Shown here: piece after piece, positions 7,862-16,373 of the stretch
How positions within the stretch are numbered: position 1 is the stretch's first letter
Layout: the number at the start of each line of letters is the position of its first letter
IMG/VR virus record: IMGVR_UViG_3300045825_000093
Location: 1-24,235 of that record
DNA from: a virus
Strand: one strand, 5' to 3'
Length of the DNA: 24,235 bases
Made by a program: the position numbers and the translations under genes
Notes under the pieces: model-generated
What the model was told of the DNA's origin: nothing
What the model saw: only the letters and a program-made list of their open reading frames with translations
Database searches by the model: none

Positions 7862-9850
7862 ATGGAAGCCCATAAAAATATATCAGGTGAGGGAGGAGTA
7901 GTAACACCTCAACTACCCTACTATAACCCCCTTACAGTAGGCTATCTGTCTATAAGTACAAGTATAGATACTAACCCTAATCCTAACCCCGCAATTATAC
8001 CTGGTAGTACTAATACTCAAGTAAATCCTATAATTAAGGGTGTGTACCAGTCTTTAAACCCTGGTGCTATTGTAGAACTATTCGAACTAGATACTTCATC
8101 TATAGAACCAGCTACTCCAAATGTATATAGATTCCACTCAGGAGTATCTTTAGCTAATACAGAAGTAGTATGGCAGGGTAGAACTTACTTTAGATACCCG
8201 ATAGAAAGCTCAGGATACGAGTGGACAGGTAAGGGTCAGTTACCCAGACCTACTTTAAAAGTAGCCAATATTAGCGGATTAGTAAGTGCTATGAACCGAA
8301 CTAAGCAAGATTTAGTAGGTGCAAAGATTACTCGTAGGCAAACTTTTTATAAGTATATGGATGAAGTAAATCATTATACTGGTATTAGTTTAACAAAAAT
8401 GCCATGGCAAGTAGCAGTAACTATTAGTACAGTATCAGCCTCGCAGGATACAACAGTAGCTACTAATACGATGTTAAGTAGTTTCCCAATTAGTAGTACT
8501 GATTCTAGTTATTGGGAAACTTTAGTAACTATGGTAGGCTCTGGTATTTATTTAGGTATAGCGTACTCTGGTAATTCTCTTAAGTATGGAACTACTGGGT
8601 ACTTAGGTGTAGATACCTTATCCTGGGGGGCCTTATCTTCTGGAACTTTTTGGTATAACGGAGTATCTAGTACACTAGGCTTTACATTTACTACGGGGGA
8701 TACTGTTGGAATACTATATACCCCCAGTACTAATAGCTTAACTTTTTACTTAAATGGTGTACTAGCTAGTGTAAAGACCCTAAATGCGCCATCCTCTATA
8801 CAGCGAGCATACCCTGCTATTACTACCTCCACCTCTAGTGCATGTAAAATCGAGTGGGATGCTACTAAAGTTACGTATCCAATAAATCATAGTATGTATA
8901 TGTATAAAATACCTAAACAGGGTGGATTTTATACTAATAACTCCGACAACCTAAGCGCAGCAGACGCACTAATCCCCAAAACTATTAGTGATTCCACTAT
9001 AACTCGGGGAACCGGTGCAAGTAGCTGGCTATCTAGGTCTATAGGACCTAAGTTATTTAAAGGTAAGTATTACGTAGAAGTTAGCCTAACTGTAGGAGCT
9101 AATATGATGGTAGGTATTGCTAATAACCTACTAACTACTGATGCCTCTACGCATTTAAATACTAATGTATGGGTATACGATTTATATAACGCAGCTATAT
9201 ATGCTAATGGTGTACCTACTAGTGCAGGGCCCGCAGCTACTTTGGGAGCTAATATAGGCATCGCTATAGATATAGACTTACGTACTATTAGTTACTATAT
9301 AAATAGCAGTACTATACCATCAAAAGTGCAAACTTTTATTTTACCAGTAAATGGGTATGTATATCCTATTGTTTCTTGGTTTGATGCCGCTACATCTATC
9401 AAAATAAGATATGGATCAGCGTTTATAGATAATGCCTTTATTAATACTCCGCCTCCAGGTCACCAACCACTGCCTGCTGTTTCTAATCAAAATATATCTA
9501 CAGATGTAACTGTAGCCTTGGATGATGAGGTATACTTCATTAATCGTAAAATTAATGAAAATAGGGTACAAGTAGACTACGAGCTATCCTCATCTTTAGA
9601 TGTACAAGGTATTAAATTACCCCGCAGACAGGTACTACAGAATATCTGTGCCTGGGCCTATAAAGGTGCAGAGTGCGGGTATACTGGACCTGCTGTAGCA
9701 GATAACCTAGACCAACCTATTTTTTCACCTGCTACTACTTCTAGTAATAACTTACCAGATAGCTGCAGTAAAACATTAGATGGATGTAAAATGAGATTTA
9801 ATGGGCTAATTTTACCATATGGCGGCTTCCCAGGTAGTTCATTAATATGA
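7862..9850 (+). CDS. L: Minor tail protein L with a large internal SPRY-like insertion
   Basis: This 662-residue protein is a tail tip hub component; lambda gpL is 232 residues. The N-terminal L domain is clear at about 66-170 (GAIVELFELD, WQGRTYFRYPI, GKGQLPRPTLKVAN, DLVGAKITRRQTF). The C-terminal L domain starts at about 554 (INENRVQVDYELSSSLDVQG, LPRRQ). It keeps four cysteines, C596, C605, C635 and C642, whose spacing matches the lambda gpL [4Fe-4S] ligands. Between them lie about 380 foreign residues with two SPRY/concanavalin-like domains, about 200-345 (GDTVGILYTP, LTFYLNG) and about 385-545 (KGKYYVEVSL, GIAIDIDLRTISYYIN). The N-terminus also extends about 50 residues beyond lambda L, with an NPNPNP stretch. 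The start has only a weak GGTAG; no other suitable start exists. The stop overlaps the K start (ATGA). Confidence 0.92.
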   Translation: MEAHKNISGEGGVVTPQLPYYNPLTVGYLSISTSIDTNPNPNPAIIPGSTNTQVNPIIKGVYQSLNPGAIVELFELDTSSIEPATPNVYRFHSGVSLANTEVVWQGRTYFRYPIESSGYEWTGKGQLPRPTLKVANISGLVSAMNRTKQDLVGAKITRRQTFYKYMDEVNHYTGISLTKMPWQVAVTISTVSASQDTTVATNTMLSSFPISSTDSSYWETLVTMVGSGIYLGIAYSGNSLKYGTTGYLGVDTLSWGALSSGTFWYNGVSSTLGFTFTTGDTVGILYTPSTNSLTFYLNGVLASVKTLNAPSSIQRAYPAITTSTSSACKIEWDATKVTYPINHSMYMYKIPKQGGFYTNNSDNLSAADALIPKTISDSTITRGTGASSWLSRSIGPKLFKGKYYVEVSLTVGANMMVGIANNLLTTDASTHLNTNVWVYDLYNAAIYANGVPTSAGPAATLGANIGIAIDIDLRTISYYINSSTIPSKVQTFILPVNGYVYPIVSWFDAATSIKIRYGSAFIDNAFINTPPPGHQPLPAVSNQNISTDVTVALDDEVYFINRKINENRVQVDYELSSSLDVQGIKLPRRQVLQNICAWAYKGAECGYTGPAVADNLDQPIFSPATTSSNNLPDSCSKTLDGCKMRFNGLILPYGGFPGSSLI

Positions 9851-10548
9851 TAAGTACTAAGGAGTACTTAAAAGTTTTAGCGCATGCTAAGGCTGAATAC
9901 CCAAAAGAATCTTGTGGTGTTATAGTTAGTACAGGAGAGTATATTCCTTGTACTAATATAGCAGGTTCTGATAGCGAATTTATTATAAGTTATGAGGAAC
10001 TAGACAGCTTAGGGAAAGAGATACTGAAGTATATACACTCACACCCTACTACAGCTCCCATACCCTCTGAAGCTGATAAGCAAGGTATGCAGGCTACTGG
10101 TGTACCTTGGGGCATAATTAGTCCTAATACAGGAGACTACTTTGAGTATTTACCAGATAATACTATACCTCCTCTAATTGGTAGAGAGTTTAAGTTTGGG
10201 TCTATGGATTGTTACTCAATAGTACGTGATTACTATAAGTTAACGTATAATATAGACTTAATAAATCCTACTAGAGAAGATAGCTTCTGGGAACTTGGTA
10301 AGTCTTACTATATAGACTACTATGAAGCTGCAGGATTTATAAAAGTTATAGACTTAAAAATTGGTGACGTTATATTAATGACAATTGGCGCAAGTATCCC
10401 AAATCATGCAGCCGTGTACTTGGGAGACGAGCGTATGATACACCATATACAAAATAGGTTATCTAGTGAAGATATATACTCAGGGTACTGGGTTAAACGT
10501 ACTGTAGGGTACTATAGGCATAAGGATACTATTAATGAAAAAAGTTAA
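9847..10548 (+). CDS. K: Tail tip assembly protein K (JAB metalloprotease plus NlpC/P60 domains)
   Basis: This 233-residue protein has the lambda gpK two-domain plan. Residues 1-105 are a JAB/MPN domain with a full JAMM motif: E21, H64-S-H66, S74 and D77. Residues 110-225 are an NlpC/P60 cysteine peptidase with C122 (SMDCYS), H187 (NHAAVY) and a following HH at 199-200. The NlpC/P60 domain should cut peptidoglycan cross-bridges during entry or act in tip maturation; the JAB domain may process a tail protein. All catalytic residues are present. It overlaps L by four bases and I by 14, as in a coupled tail tip operon. Confidence 0.93.
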   Translation: MISTKEYLKVLAHAKAEYPKESCGVIVSTGEYIPCTNIAGSDSEFIISYEELDSLGKEILKYIHSHPTTAPIPSEADKQGMQATGVPWGIISPNTGDYFEYLPDNTIPPLIGREFKFGSMDCYSIVRDYYKLTYNIDLINPTREDSFWELGKSYYIDYYEAAGFIKVIDLKIGDVILMTIGASIPNHAAVYLGDERMIHHIQNRLSSEDIYSGYWVKRTVGYYRHKDTINEKS

Positions 10549-11146
10549 GCTATATGGGCATTTAGCAAAGGAATTTGGTGAAGAATTCTCTTTTTTAGCC
10601 AAATCCCCTGCAGAAGTTATACAGCTTTTAAATATTAACTTTAGTACTTTTCAGCAGGCTATACTAAACTTCAAAGGGGAAGGATACCTAGTTAAAGTTG
10701 GTATAGATATACTACCACTAGAAGATATACATAAGCCTACTTCTTCCTATGAAACTATCAAAATTATTCCTATAGTTAAAGGAAGTGGTGGTGGTAAGGG
10801 TGGGGGTCTTCTAATGTTAATAGCTGGAGCTGCTCTAATAGCCTTCTCAGGGCCTATAGGAGCAGCTATGGTAGGATCTGAAGTAGGGGCTACTACACTA
10901 GGGTTAACTGCAGGAGCTTGGGGCAGTATAGCCTCTTCTATAGGTATGTCTCTAGTATTATCCGGAGTTTCAATGCTACTATACTCACCCCCTCCTATAC
11001 CCTCTAACGCCCAGTCTATTAATTTTGATGGTGCAGTTAATACAATTAAACAAGGGGAATGTGTACCTGTAGGATATGGTAGGTGTATGGTTGGTTCCGC
11101 TGTAATTAGCGCGGGTATTAGTACTCAACTATTTAATGGTATATGA
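10535..11146 (+). CDS. I: Tail assembly protein I
   Basis: This 203-residue protein matches lambda gpI (Lambda_tail_I family; lambda I is 223 residues). It opens with a ubiquitin-like beta-grasp domain (about 1-85, MKKVKLYGHLAKEFG), then a Gly-rich hinge (KGSGGGKGGG). A hydrophobic Gly/Ala-rich segment follows at about 95-150. The C-terminus carries the family tail NTIKQGECVPVGYGR. gpI is needed for tail tip formation and is thought not to remain in the virion. The start lies inside the end of K (14-base overlap), and the stop overlaps the J start. Confidence 0.9.
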   Translation: MKKVKLYGHLAKEFGEEFSFLAKSPAEVIQLLNINFSTFQQAILNFKGEGYLVKVGIDILPLEDIHKPTSSYETIKIIPIVKGSGGGKGGGLLMLIAGAALIAFSGPIGAAMVGSEVGATTLGLTAGAWGSIASSIGMSLVLSGVSMLLYSPPPIPSNAQSINFDGAVNTIKQGECVPVGYGRCMVGSAVISAGISTQLFNGI

Positions 11147-14100
11147 TGAATAACTGTTTTAATATTAGCTATCCTGGAGTATCAGGGCAAGGTGGAGGCG
11201 GTGGAGGTAAGGGAGGGTCTAGTGGTGGAGGCGTAGAAGCCCCTGATAGCTTATTCTCCCATCAGTATGCTAAAGTTTTAGATGCTATATCCGAGGGGGA
11301 AATTGTAGGCTTAGTAAATGGATTACAGTCAGTATTTTTAGATGATGTACCTTTAATGAACACTTTAGGGCAGTATAACTATCAAGGATTTAGCTTGGCC
11401 TTTAGAACCGGCGTACCTAACCAGTCTATTATACAGGGATTTAATGCACAGGAGTCTAGTCAACCTATAAGTACTAGACTTAAGTATGGTGCACCATTAA
11501 TTAGGTCAGTACTTTCTAATACAGTTGATAGCGTAACAGTATCTATAGGTATTCCTAATTTAGGTAGTGTAGACTCTAATGGTAATATTAATAGTACTAT
11601 TGTATCCTATAGTATAGAGATTAAGCAATCTGGTGGAGCATGGTATCCTGCTAACCTATCTTCTACTAGGTATGTAGTTTATAGCAATACTACGGGTATT
11701 GCCACTACACCTATAGCTACGTCTATAATAGATGTAACAGCTACTATTGCCCTTGTATCTACATGGAGTAGTACAGGAGTAGCTAATGCGGCCCCTACTG
11801 GAACATTTGTACTAGAGTACGCCCCTATTAGTACCGGAGTATATATACTAGCTGCAAATTTAACACTTAGTCGAACATTACGGCCAAATGGGCTAGTTTA
11901 CGCCTACGATATATCTGTACCTAGTTTTAGTATACCAACTGCTGGGCAATACTTAGTTAGGGTTAGAAATAGTACTACAGGTACAGTGTACCCCTGCATA
12001 GTTGGGTGCTCTACGGCTTCCTATACATATACTATAAATGGTAAGTGTACAGGTAAATATATATCTGATCACTATATTAGTTTAGCTGGAATTCCTAACT
12101 CAGGATTCCCTGTGGATATTAGAGTTACTAGATTAACACCAGATAGCTTATCTGCAAAGCTTAATAATGAGACTTGGTGGGAAACGTTTACTGAAAGAGT
12201 AGAAGTTCCTATTAACTATACTAATACTGCAATTGCAGGCCTACAAATAGACGCTAGGTACTTTAGAGGTATTCCTAAAAGGTCATACGATTGTAAACTA
12301 CTAAAAGTAAAAGTACCCAGTAACTACTTTCCTGAGAAACAGATAATAGTATCGGCAGGTCAAACTACACAACAAGCGCTACTGCAAAGATACACTAGAA
12401 ATGCTACTACAGGTGTAGATACAGGAGTTCTACAAGTGTGGGATGGCACATTTTATACCGCTTGGACTGATAACCCCGTTTGGTGTTTTTATGATATGCT
12501 TACAAATACTAGGTATGGCCTAGGTAGTCATATAGCCTATAAGAATATTGGAACTACTAATTTATACAAGATAGCCCAGTACTGTGATGAACCCGTACAA
12601 GATGGGTTTGGTAATTATGAGTCTAGATTTACTTGTAACCTTTATATACAGTCTAGAGGGGATGCTTACCAAGTACTAAATACTATGGCATCTGTATTTA
12701 GAGCTATGGTATATTGGGATAGTGTAAGGGGTATGACTGCTGTACAGGACGCACCAGGTAGTATTATTGCTCAGTTTACTAATGCTAATATTATTGACGG
12801 TACTTTTAACTATACAGGTTCGGCGTCTCAAGCTAGGCATACTACAGCTCTAGTTACTTGGAATGACCCTGCTGAGCACTATAAGCAAAAAGTCGAATTT
12901 GTAGAAAACGCTACAGATGTATCTAGATTTGGTGTTAATCAACTTGATATCCCTGCTATTGGGTGTACCTCAAGAGGGCAAGCACACCGTATAGGTAAGT
13001 GGGCCTTATTTTCAGAATCGTTGGAAACTGAAATAGTACATTTTAAAACTGGCTTCGAAGGCCTAAGTATAAAGCCAGGAGATTTAATCCGTACAATAGA
13101 TAGTTTCCGTGCGGGTTTACGATATGGTGGTCGAATAGCTACAGTATACCCTAGTATTGACTTAGCTGTATTCACTGGTATAGGTAGTCTATCTAATACC
13201 TCACTAAATATAGGTATACCCTATGAGCAATTGACCGCGTATATAGATATATATAGTATTGTTACTACTAGCATTACTCTTAGTATAGAGAGAGTAGGTA
13301 TACCTCAGAATATCTTTGTTACTCAAGTAATACCTGCGGGAATATGGTCTAGAGTGCAAGTAAGTGGTACTCTAGATAGTAGTACATCTAGTCCTTTAGT
13401 AAAAGTTACCAGCTCTGCTACAACTTCGTTATACTTTGGTAAAGCACAACTAAATAATGGGCTAACAGCTCAGCTTTTTGATACCATAGGTACAGTAAAT
13501 AAATTAACTTTTCCGCATATATTAAGTAATACTGCCTGGGTAAAGGTAAATACTGCAATAACTACTACTAATACGGCACAAGTAACTATAGATGCACCCA
13601 TAACCTTAGCTACGGGTACTACGTATACGCTATCTTCCCAGACAGCTATAGGCACTTTAATAGATATGCCCATAGTTAATACAACTATGGGTAGTACACA
13701 AGTTCTACAAACAGCCCCTATGCTAGCACAGTTACCTCAAGAAGGAGCTATTTGGACAGTTACTAGTAGCGTACTAAATCCTGAAACTTGGCGTATTATG
13801 TCTATAGTTGAAGATCAAAAAGGTATCTATGCGGTTACTGCTTTAGAGCATAATACAAGTAAGTACGATGCAATTGAAAAAAACCTACAACTACAAGTAC
13901 TAAATACTTCAGTAATAACTACTGTACCAACACCTGTTACTAATATATTAGTAGTTGGCAGTAAATATACTATATCACCTGGAGTACAAGGTACTAAAAT
14001 GAGTATATCCTGGGATAAGTCTCCTACAGCAATTAAGTATATTGTTAGTTATATTGAAAATGCTAATCCACTAATAGAACTACCCCCTACTGCTAATACT

Positions 14101-14187
14101 TCAATAGAAATACTAAGTGCTGTTGTAGGAGCTACATATACAATTACAGTTACTGCGTATAACGCACTAGGAAAGGCGTCTCCTTGA
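11143..14187 (+). CDS. J: Central tail tip (host specificity) protein J, N-terminal part
   Basis: This 1014-residue protein is the hub of the tail tip and carries host-recognition functions. Landmarks: the Gly-rich N-terminus (GGGGGGKGGSSGGG); SEGEIVGLVNG; the J core with DIRVTRLTPDS, NYTNTAIAGLQIDARYF, GIPKRSYDCKLLKVKVPSNYFP and LTNTRYGLG; and a C-terminal FNIII domain (about 925-1013, SISWDKSPTAIKYIVSY). Two segments look inserted. Residues about 172-297 are a beta-rich domain between GGAWYPA and NGKCTGKYIS. Residues about 670-800 hold a CBM_4_9-like stretch (LTAYIDIY, IWSRVQVSGTLDSS, FGKAQLNNG). The frame stops in the FNIII region at a point where J proteins usually continue, and the next frame supplies that continuation. 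Starts ATGATG at 11143 or 11146. Confidence 0.9.
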   Translation: MMNNCFNISYPGVSGQGGGGGGKGGSSGGGVEAPDSLFSHQYAKVLDAISEGEIVGLVNGLQSVFLDDVPLMNTLGQYNYQGFSLAFRTGVPNQSIIQGFNAQESSQPISTRLKYGAPLIRSVLSNTVDSVTVSIGIPNLGSVDSNGNINSTIVSYSIEIKQSGGAWYPANLSSTRYVVYSNTTGIATTPIATSIIDVTATIALVSTWSSTGVANAAPTGTFVLEYAPISTGVYILAANLTLSRTLRPNGLVYAYDISVPSFSIPTAGQYLVRVRNSTTGTVYPCIVGCSTASYTYTINGKCTGKYISDHYISLAGIPNSGFPVDIRVTRLTPDSLSAKLNNETWWETFTERVEVPINYTNTAIAGLQIDARYFRGIPKRSYDCKLLKVKVPSNYFPEKQIIVSAGQTTQQALLQRYTRNATTGVDTGVLQVWDGTFYTAWTDNPVWCFYDMLTNTRYGLGSHIAYKNIGTTNLYKIAQYCDEPVQDGFGNYESRFTCNLYIQSRGDAYQVLNTMASVFRAMVYWDSVRGMTAVQDAPGSIIAQFTNANIIDGTFNYTGSASQARHTTALVTWNDPAEHYKQKVEFVENATDVSRFGVNQLDIPAIGCTSRGQAHRIGKWALFSESLETEIVHFKTGFEGLSIKPGDLIRTIDSFRAGLRYGGRIATVYPSIDLAVFTGIGSLSNTSLNIGIPYEQLTAYIDIYSIVTTSITLSIERVGIPQNIFVTQVIPAGIWSRVQVSGTLDSSTSSPLVKVTSSATTSLYFGKAQLNNGLTAQLFDTIGTVNKLTFPHILSNTAWVKVNTAITTTNTAQVTIDAPITLATGTTYTLSSQTAIGTLIDMPIVNTTMGSTQVLQTAPMLAQLPQEGAIWTVTSSVLNPETWRIMSIVEDQKGIYAVTALEHNTSKYDAIEKNLQLQVLNTSVITTVPTPVTNILVVGSKYTISPGVQGTKMSISWDKSPTAIKYIVSYIENANPLIELPPTANTSIEILSAVVGATYTITVTAYNALGKASP

Positions 14188-16373
14188 CAACTATAAATTT
14201 TACATTTGTATTAACTCCTAGTACTCCTGCAGATGTTACTAATTTTAATATAGCCATAGTTGGATCTGCAGCTACTTTAAGCTGGGACCCTGTATTAGGG
14301 GACCCTGACTTAAGCCACTATGTTATACGATATTCTTCGGATTTAGTAACCCCTCTATGGAATAATAGTAGCATATTAATACCTAGTATTCCCGCTAAGT
14401 CAGGAAGTGCTATAGTAGTTTCCTTAGTAGGGTCTTACCTTATTAAAGCAGTAGACTTACAGGGGTATGAAAGTAATAATGCCTCTATAATTAGTACTAC
14501 TATAGCAATACTAGATACTATTAATGTGATATCTACACATAATGAAACAGCTTTACTAGGAGCTAAAGTTAATTGTGGTGTTGGGGCAGGTATTTTGTAT
14601 ACCCAAGGAAACTCCGCGAGAGCTTGGAGTACTATGAGTGACGTAGTTAATATGGCTTATGGTAGTACTAATAGCTTACTTGGTATTACTGATAAAGACC
14701 CTTTACATACAGTAGCTAGTGATGGTACGGTGACTTTGGCTAGCCTATCAGGTTGGCGTACTTTTAGAGCCCCCGTAGGGATATCTAGAGGTAAATGGTA
14801 CTGGGAAATATACTGCTCCTCGAATGATATATCAGCTAACTATGCGGCATACCAAATGGTAGGGGTATCTGAAGCAGCCCTTAATGTAGGGTACCCTAGT
14901 TTGGGTAGTAATCCTGGTCCAGCACATATGTATTATGGTGCTACAGGACTATCCTATGGTAATGGTAGTACTGGACAAGCGTTACTTGGGGGGGTTTCAC
15001 GTCCTTGGGCGGTACTTAACACGGGGCCATACACTTTAGGTATTGCTTTTAATGCTGATATTGGGTTAGTAGAGTACTACTTGAATAATGAGTACCAAGG
15101 GGCTATTCCTACTAACTTACCTAGGAATAGCCTAGTATTTCCTACAGTATCTCAGTATGCTGGTTGGGCAGGTGTTACACAGTCTGCATTATTTAACTTT
15201 GGTAGTACAGCATATAAGTTTACACCACCTATAGGGTATTTAAGCCTTACTAATGGAGTAATGCCTAAAGCTTATTACTACTTTAGAGGAATACAAGATA
15301 CTAAAATAACTACTGATACCTCTCCTAGTATATTACTAACTAATAATGGTTTAACTATTCAAACAGCAACTACTACACCTAATTCATGGCATAGTGCTAG
15401 AGCTAATATTGGGGTATCTAAGGGTAAATGGTATTGGGAAGTAAGTGTAACTCAGAATTGTTTACTAGGTATTTCTCAAGCTTCCCATGTACTTACTAAT
15501 TACTGCGGATCGGGTATTACAGGGTATAGCTGGAGACCTAGTATTGGGCAACGATATAATAATGGGGTAGCTACTACTACAACAGGATACCCATCTAAAG
15601 ACTTAAGATGGTTAATAGGGGTATGTTTAGACTTAGATACTAATGTGTTAATATTTTACTATGATGGAATGTATATCACTGAGGCAGCCATAGCGAGTGG
15701 TACCTACTACCCTACTTTATCAGTATATAATAGTGTAGCTAATGTACCTACGGATGATGCTAGGTTTAACTTTGGGGCAAATGGATTTATGTTTAATCCA
15801 CCTGAGGGGTTTGAACCTTTAGTACTCCCTACTATTGACCTAGGAGTTAATACTACATCTAGAACTATTACAGATATTAGTTATACTCCACATAATATTC
15901 TTAATCTAGCAGTTGGTTGGAGTAATATGGCTAGTATAAGTGAGTTCTCAGGTACTGCAGCAGCAGATGCCTCTGCATTAATAGAGGTCTCTACTTCTCT
16001 AGACACATTTACTTGGGCTCCCTGGGCCCCTTTAGTAGCAGCTAGTTTTACTACTAGATACTATAAGCTACGAGTAAAACTACTAAGTACGCATAGTATT
16101 GATACACCCCTAGTATCTCTTATTAATGCAGTAATTGATATGCCAGATGTAACTCAAGCTGGTAATAATATAGCTTCCTCAAGTACTATAGATACTACTT
16201 GTGTTTATAGCTTTCATGAAGTTCCTGCTATTGCTATAGCTGGGCAAAATATGGCTACAGGGGATTACTACTCTATAACTAGTAAAACATCTAGCGGATT
16301 TACCGTTAATTTCTATAATTCCAGTAATATACGTATTTCACGTATATTTGACTGGGTAGCTAAAGGATACTAA
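14184..16373 (+). CDS. Tail tip protein J, C-terminal part (FNIII and two SPRY-like domains)
   Basis: This 729-residue frame looks like the second half of J. It begins inside or just before an FNIII domain with a typical J motif (PADVTNF, LSWDPVLGDPDLSHYVIRY, about 15-50). It ends with the usual J terminus (DYYSITSKTSSGFTVNF, FDWVAKGY). Between are two SPRY-like domains, about 180-355 and 385-545, each opening with GKWYWE and containing a YYLN- or FYYD-type strand after a G-(I/V)-x-hydrophobic stretch. The only start at this point is TTG at 14184, overlapping the upstream stop as TTGA and preceded by AGGAAAGG at 14169-14176. It may be made by re-initiation, or by a -1 frameshift that rebuilds a single J of about 1745 residues. 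Confidence 0.82.
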   Translation: MTTINFTFVLTPSTPADVTNFNIAIVGSAATLSWDPVLGDPDLSHYVIRYSSDLVTPLWNNSSILIPSIPAKSGSAIVVSLVGSYLIKAVDLQGYESNNASIISTTIAILDTINVISTHNETALLGAKVNCGVGAGILYTQGNSARAWSTMSDVVNMAYGSTNSLLGITDKDPLHTVASDGTVTLASLSGWRTFRAPVGISRGKWYWEIYCSSNDISANYAAYQMVGVSEAALNVGYPSLGSNPGPAHMYYGATGLSYGNGSTGQALLGGVSRPWAVLNTGPYTLGIAFNADIGLVEYYLNNEYQGAIPTNLPRNSLVFPTVSQYAGWAGVTQSALFNFGSTAYKFTPPIGYLSLTNGVMPKAYYYFRGIQDTKITTDTSPSILLTNNGLTIQTATTTPNSWHSARANIGVSKGKWYWEVSVTQNCLLGISQASHVLTNYCGSGITGYSWRPSIGQRYNNGVATTTTGYPSKDLRWLIGVCLDLDTNVLIFYYDGMYITEAAIASGTYYPTLSVYNSVANVPTDDARFNFGANGFMFNPPEGFEPLVLPTIDLGVNTTSRTITDISYTPHNILNLAVGWSNMASISEFSGTAAADASALIEVSTSLDTFTWAPWAPLVAASFTTRYYKLRVKLLSTHSIDTPLVSLINAVIDMPDVTQAGNNIASSSTIDTTCVYSFHEVPAIAIAGQNMATGDYYSITSKTSSGFTVNFYNSSNIRISRIFDWVAKGY

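Noticed and set aside
13233-13262. TTGACC followed by TATA-rich sequence in J as a promoter
   Set aside because: Neither box is good at the proper spacing, and such patterns are common in this AT-rich coding DNA.
14184-14212. TTGACA at the J/J2 junction as a promoter
   Set aside because: The sequence at the right distance (TGTATT) is a poor -10; the bases are explained by the TTGA stop-start overlap.
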